DNA from: Proteobacteria bacterium UBA2996
GTDB lineage: Bacteria > Pseudomonadota > Gammaproteobacteria > Arenicellales > UBA868
Assembly (NCBI GenBank): GCA_002346525.1
Contig: DDZY01000040.1
Span: forward strand, 19,832-28,475
Length of the DNA: 8,644 nt
Reading direction: 5' to 3'
Numbering within the stretch: position 1 is the first letter of the stretch; each line of letters begins with the position of its first letter. Position numbers and translations under genes: made by a program. This document shows, in pieces, positions 5,629-8,644 of the stretch. The notes beneath the pieces were generated by a model that saw only the letters and a program-made list of their open reading frames with translations, did no database searches and was not told the DNA's origin.

Positions 5629-6717
5629 TCAAGCAGGATGTGCGCTCTGAAATTCCGACATGAACGTGACGAGCGCCTGTACCCCTTCCTTGGGCATGGC
5701 GTTGTAGATGCTGGCGCGAATACCCCCGACGCTGCGGTGCCCTTTGAGATTCAATAGACCTGCTGCGTCCGCACCCGAGAGAAAAGTTTTTTCCAGATCC
5801 TCAGTGGGCAGCCGGAAAACGACGTTCATCACCGATCGTGAATCCACATCGACTGGGCAACGGTAATAGCCGCTACTCTGGTCGATCGTCTGGTAGAGCA
5901 AGCCTGCCTTGTCCTCTGCCTGGCGTTCCATCGCCTCTACACCTCCTTGATCACGCATCCATTTAAGTACCTTGCCCAGCATATAGATCGGAAACACCGG
6001 CGGGGTATTGAACATGGAATCTTTATCGGCCTGTATGTCGTAACGAAGATACCGGCCGATGTTCTGATTGTTCTCTCGAGCCACTGTTTTTCGAATGATG
6101 ACCAAGGCCATTCCTGCAGGGCCGAGGTTCTTCTGCGCGCCGCCATAGACCAGATCGAAACGGTCCCAGGGCACCGGGCGCGACATATAGTCTGAGGACA
6201 TGTCACCGACCAGCGGGACATCCACCTCAGGCCAATCGGCAAATCGAATGCCCCCGATGGTCTCGTTCGACGTCAAGTGCAGATACCGCGTGTCTGACTG
6301 AATTTCGATCTCGTCCGTTTTGGGCATCCGGGTAAAATTACATTCCGTCCCGTCCCAGGCTGTATAGACATCTCCATAATGCTGGGCATCAGCGATCGCC
6401 CCCTTGGCCCAGGTTCCGGAATTGACATAAGCTCCCTTCTCGCCACTGTTCAATAGATTCATCGGTACCATGGCGAATTGCAGGGTTGCCCCCCCTTGCA
6501 AGAACAGCACATCAAACTCATCGGGCACACCATACACCGTTCGTACAAGATCGACGGCCTCTTCATGGACGGCGACAAAATGCTTGCCCCGGTGACTCAT
6601 TTCGATCAGAGACATGCCGGCGCCGTGGTAATCCACGAACTCGACCTGACTCTCTTCCAGAACTGACAGCGGCAGGGTGCATGGCCCGGCGCTGAAATTG
6701 TGTACTCTCTCAGTCAT
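5629..6717 (-). CDS. serC: Phosphoserine aminotransferase (3-phosphohydroxypyruvate to phosphoserine)
   Basis: SerC is a cytoplasmic PLP enzyme that converts 3-phosphohydroxypyruvate and glutamate to O-phosphoserine and 2-oxoglutarate; in many bacteria it also acts in pyridoxal phosphate synthesis. At 362 residues it has the size of E. coli SerC. Motifs are NFSAGPCTLP (7-16), EMSHRGK (39-45, with the phosphate-binding His-Arg pair), FLQGGATLQF (72-81, PLP-phosphate loop), SNETIGGI (150-157), GDMSSD (171-176, PLP aspartate) and YGGAQKNLGPAG (191-202) with the Schiff-base lysine Lys196 (E. coli Lys198). The ATG at 6717 gives the normal family N-terminus. Only a loose AGAGA lies about 10 bases ahead, and a four-codon upstream ATG frame overlaps the start. 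The gene follows serA by 67 bases and precedes DUF1015 by 27, consistent with one operon. Confidence 0.97.
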   Translation of the reverse strand: MTERVHNFSAGPCTLPLSVLEESQVEFVDYHGAGMSLIEMSHRGKHFVAVHEEAVDLVRTVYGVPDEFDVLFLQGGATLQFAMVPMNLLNSGEKGAYVNSGTWAKGAIADAQHYGDVYTAWDGTECNFTRMPKTDEIEIQSDTRYLHLTSNETIGGIRFADWPEVDVPLVGDMSSDYMSRPVPWDRFDLVYGGAQKNLGPAGMALVIIRKTVARENNQNIGRYLRYDIQADKDSMFNTPPVFPIYMLGKVLKWMRDQGGVEAMERQAEDKAGLLYQTIDQSSGYYRCPVDVDSRSVMNVVFRLPTEDLEKTFLSGADAAGLLNLKGHRSVGGIRASIYNAMPKEGVQALVTFMSEFQSAHPA

Positions 6718-6761
6718 GACTCATTTATCTCTTTTTTGTCTCTATCGTTTGTATTTGGTAA

Positions 6762-6773
6762 TGCTTCGAAGCA
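6762..6773. repeat. Perfect 12-base palindrome in the serA-serC gap
   Basis: TGCTTCGAAGCA at 6762-6773 equals its own reverse complement. It lies 11 bases past the serA stop. In RNA it can fold only a short 4-base-pair hairpin and no U run follows on the minus strand, so it is not a strong terminator. It could be a protein-binding dyad, an RNA end or chance. Confidence 0.35.
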
Positions 6774-6784
6774 CGCGGACCGAT

Positions 6785-7753
6785 TCAGCCCTGGCCGTTC
6801 ACGCAGTGCATTACATTACCGTCCACAAAAGCATTAATCACTTCCAGAACGCCCTCAGACACCGCTTCCTGCGCTTGATCTGTAGACGCTCCGATATGGT
6901 GCGTGCCGCAGGTATTGGGGTGAATCGCCAAAGCAGATGAAAATGTCCCTTCGCCTGCGGAAGGCTCATCGGCATAAACGTCCAGTCCTGCGCGGATTCC
7001 CTTGTCATTCATGGCGGCCAGCAGTGCCTCTTCATCAATGACGTCACCACGGGAGGCGTTGATGATGATGGCGCCCGGTTGAAGCTTATCGAGAAATTCC
7101 GCGTCTACCATGCCCTTGGTTTCGGGCGCACTCGGGACATGCAGGCTAACGATGTCACAGGTGCCTAGCAGGGTATCGAGATCCGGAACCGTAAAAAGAC
7201 CCAGGCTCGCCAGAGTCTCACGCGTCTTTGCGCTTCGATCAGGCTTATCTACCACGTAAACATGGATGCCGAAGGCTCGCGCCCGCTCTGCGACCGCGAG
7301 CCCGATGGCGCCGAGTCCGAGAATCCCCATGTGACGGCCCATCAGACCCTGCGCCACTGAATACTTTTTCTTATTCCAGCGGCCCGCCCTCAAGTCGATG
7401 ACATTTTCCGGGATCCTCCGGTCGATGGCGATCAGCAGACCCATCGCCAACTCGGCTACTGCCACTGCATTCTTGCCCGGCACATTGCAGACCGGAATAC
7501 GCCGAGCCGCAGCCGCATCCTTGTCGATGGTGTTCGTCCCAGCACCGGCACGGATGATCAAGCGTAAAGAGGCCGCCGCGCCGATAGTCTCAGACGTGAT
7601 CTTTGTGCTGCGGACAACGAGCACCTCGGCATCATTCACCGCCTGAGGCAAAGTATCGCCATGAAGATCGGGTTGTAGATCACAGTCGTGGCCCTGCTCC
7701 TGCAATTGCTTCAACTGCGCTTCAGGAAACTTGTCTGCAAATAGAATCTTCAA
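6785..7753 (-). CDS. serA: D-3-phosphoglycerate dehydrogenase, short form without ACT domain
   Basis: This enzyme oxidises 3-phosphoglycerate to 3-phosphohydroxypyruvate with NAD+, the first committed step of serine synthesis. With the TTG start chosen here it has 322 residues. The frame is open to a GTG at 7777, but that has no ribosome site, whereas GGAGGTG (7762-7756) precedes TTG 7753, which yields the family-like opening KILFADKFP. The Rossmann motif GLGAIG is at 146-151, with Asp169 (VVDKP) as the likely NAD-preferring acidic residue. The catalytic triad is Arg235 (NASRGDVID), Glu263 (DVYADEP) and His286 (THHIGAST), matching Arg240, Glu269 and His292 of E. coli SerA. The protein ends soon after the substrate domain and has no ACT or ASB domain, so serine feedback of the E. 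coli type is not expected. Other 2-hydroxyacid dehydrogenases share the fold, but the serC neighbour supports SerA. Confidence 0.95.
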   Translation of the reverse strand: MKILFADKFPEAQLKQLQEQGHDCDLQPDLHGDTLPQAVNDAEVLVVRSTKITSETIGAAASLRLIIRAGAGTNTIDKDAAAARRIPVCNVPGKNAVAVAELAMGLLIAIDRRIPENVIDLRAGRWNKKKYSVAQGLMGRHMGILGLGAIGLAVAERARAFGIHVYVVDKPDRSAKTRETLASLGLFTVPDLDTLLGTCDIVSLHVPSAPETKGMVDAEFLDKLQPGAIIINASRGDVIDEEALLAAMNDKGIRAGLDVYADEPSAGEGTFSSALAIHPNTCGTHHIGASTDQAQEAVSEGVLEVINAFVDGNVMHCVNGQG

Positions 7754-7966
7754 AGCACCTCCAATAGGCTTGATCACTGAACGAAAGGGTTGCGTATTCT
7801 ACGACGTTCGCCAAACGAACTTGTACGGTTTTTGGGGAATTCTTGCGATCGGAGCGGATCGGTACAGTATCAGGCGCTGCCGCGGAGGATCGGAAGGATT
7901 TCTTATGCTTTACCCGATGCGTGCCTTATGGAGTCTCCAATCCTTAGCGCATATTCGGCAAAGGAA
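7754..7966 (-). promoter_or_regulatory. FKBP-serA intergenic region with candidate -10 and inverted repeat
   Basis: These 213 bases hold no gene. On the minus strand TAGAAT (7801-7796) is a 5 of 6 match to a -10 element about 43 bases before the serA start, but I find no convincing -35. Just upstream, at 7820-7806, is the inverted repeat GTTCG-N5-CGAAC, well placed for a repressor or activator. GATCGG occurs three times on the plus strand, at 7847, 7857 and 7888. Near the FKBP end are an interrupted dyad TGGAG-T-CTCCA (7929-7939) and a wide repeat AAGGATT/AATCCTT (7894-7900 and 7939-7945); neither is a clear terminator. Confidence 0.35.
7756..7762 (-). promoter_or_regulatory. Strong Shine-Dalgarno setting the serA TTG start
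   Basis: GGAGGTG at 7762-7756 is a 7-base match to the 16S rRNA anti-Shine-Dalgarno and lies just before TTG 7753. The upstream in-frame GTG at 7777 has no such site, and the 8 codons it would add read through this element. Confidence 0.72.
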
Positions 7967-8644
7967 TCATTTCACTTCAATCAGTTCAATTTCAAAAATC
8001 AGTGTTTCCTGAGGACCGATTGCTCCGCCTGCGCCTGTCTCACCATAGGCAAGTTCAGGCGGGATGACCACTTCCCAAAGGGCCCCTTCGTGCATCAACT
8101 GTAGGGCTTCCTGCCACCCGGGAATGATGCCTCCGAGACTGAAGGTTGCCGGTTGGCCACGCCGGATGGAACTGTCGAATTCGGTCCCATCCACGAGCGT
8201 GCCGCGGTAGTGCACCACCACCGTGTCATCGATCTTGGGCTGCCCGCCTGTACCCGGCGTCAACACCCGATACAGAATGCCGCTCTCGGTCTCACTGACG
8301 CCATCCTGGTCCCGGTAGGTCTGTCGGAACTCCTGCCCGGCCTGTTCCGCGGCCTTTACCTTTTCCATACTTTTCTCCTGAGACTGCTGCTGAATTGCTG
8401 TAATCGAGGCGTCCATCTCGGCCTGTGTCATTGCGGGAGGCGCTCCGGACAACACATCCTCGATCGCCTGCGCCAGGTAACCCGGATCAAGATCAAGACC
8501 TTCGGCCATCATCTGCCGTGCAATCTGGGTTCCGATCTGAAAACCCAAGGCATAACTGAACTGCTCACTCGCGCTCTTCGGCACGGTGTCCTCGGCACTG
8601 ATTCCCGCCGGTATCAGGACCATTACCAACCCCAGCGAGGGCAA
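7967..8644 (-). CDS. Exported FKBP-type peptidyl-prolyl cis-trans isomerase (Mip/FklB/FkpA type), 5' end cut by window
   Basis: The enzyme isomerises X-Pro bonds and assists folding, here probably in the periplasm. The visible 225 residues begin in a hydrophobic stretch (LGLVMVLIPAG) followed by ISAEDT, which looks like the end of a signal peptide with cleavage near AlaGluAsp; the true start lies beyond 8644. Next comes the N-terminal dimerisation region of Mip-like FKBPs (about 26-115), with SYALGFQIGTQIA, a repeat-like AMTQAEMDASI and a charged, Gln-rich long helix. The FKBP domain (about 120-225) has VVVHYRGTLVDGTEFDSS, FSLGGIIPGWQEAL, AYGETGAGG and the terminal FEIELIEVK. Substrate-pocket residues in these motifs (Tyr, Asp, Ile-Ile, Trp, Tyr) are present. 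It is separated from serA by 213 bases and is probably functionally unrelated to the rest. The exact subfamily is not certain. Confidence 0.92.
   Translation of the reverse strand: MPSLGLVMVLIPAGISAEDTVPKSASEQFSYALGFQIGTQIARQMMAEGLDLDPGYLAQAIEDVLSGAPPAMTQAEMDASITAIQQQSQEKSMEKVKAAEQAGQEFRQTYRDQDGVSETESGILYRVLTPGTGGQPKIDDTVVVHYRGTLVDGTEFDSSIRRGQPATFSLGGIIPGWQEALQLMHEGALWEVVIPPELAYGETGAGGAIGPQETLIFEIELIEVK

Noticed and set aside
7754..7777. GTG at 7777 as the serA start
   Set aside because: No ribosome site precedes it and the added residues cover the strong GGAGGTG element; TTG 7753 gives the family-like N-terminus.
7806..7820. GTTCG-N5-CGAAC as a LexA box
   Set aside because: Half-site order and spacing do not match the LexA consensus forms I know, and no SOS gene is nearby.

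Overview
The window is a single-strand block. Every gene I can support lies on the minus strand, so transcription runs from high to low coordinates. Ten genes pack about 8.6 kb with short gaps, and both edges cut a gene. There is no sign of mobile elements, tRNA or rRNA genes, or CRISPR repeats. The content suggests an uncultured or environmental proteobacterium, perhaps a marine gammaproteobacterium or alphaproteobacterium: a Mip/FklB-type FKBP with an export signal, proteobacterial-type SerC, and the DUF1638 / PF13769 / standalone MTHFR_C one-carbon set that I associate with marine Proteobacteria. This placement is inference and could not be tested here.

Reading in the direction of transcription, the first gene (8644 to 7967, 5' end outside the window) is an exported FKBP-type peptidyl-prolyl isomerase. 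A 213-base gap with a candidate -10 element and an inverted repeat leads to a serine block: serA (7753-6785), serC (6717-5629) and a DUF1015 gene (5601-4372). SerA and SerC make phosphoserine from 3-phosphoglycerate. No phosphoserine phosphatase is present, and DUF1015 sits where one might be expected.

A 226-base gap with several stem-loops (4146-4371) opens the second block: a cobalamin-binding corrinoid protein (4145-3447), DUF1638 (3326-2703), a PF13769 'virulence factor' family protein (2650-2333), a cysteine-rich MTHFR_C/MetV-like protein (2323-1862), a MetF-like methylenetetrahydrofolate reductase (1851-841) and a methyltetrahydrofolate:corrinoid methyltransferase (830 to beyond base 1). 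The last gene starts with GTG.

Together the second block can interconvert methylene-THF and methyl-THF and pass the methyl group to or from a corrinoid protein. This resembles the MetVF plus methyltransferase plus corrinoid arrangement of acetogens, or a methionine synthase split into separate polypeptides. The partner that would give or take the methyl group (a homocysteine methyltransferase or an MttB-type methylamine/betaine methyltransferase) and a corrinoid reactivase are not in the window. Serine is a major C1 donor, so the serine block next door may supply this pathway. The most interesting items are the one-carbon cassette with its two uncharacterised members, the structured leader in front of the corrinoid gene, and the DUF1015 protein in the serine operon.
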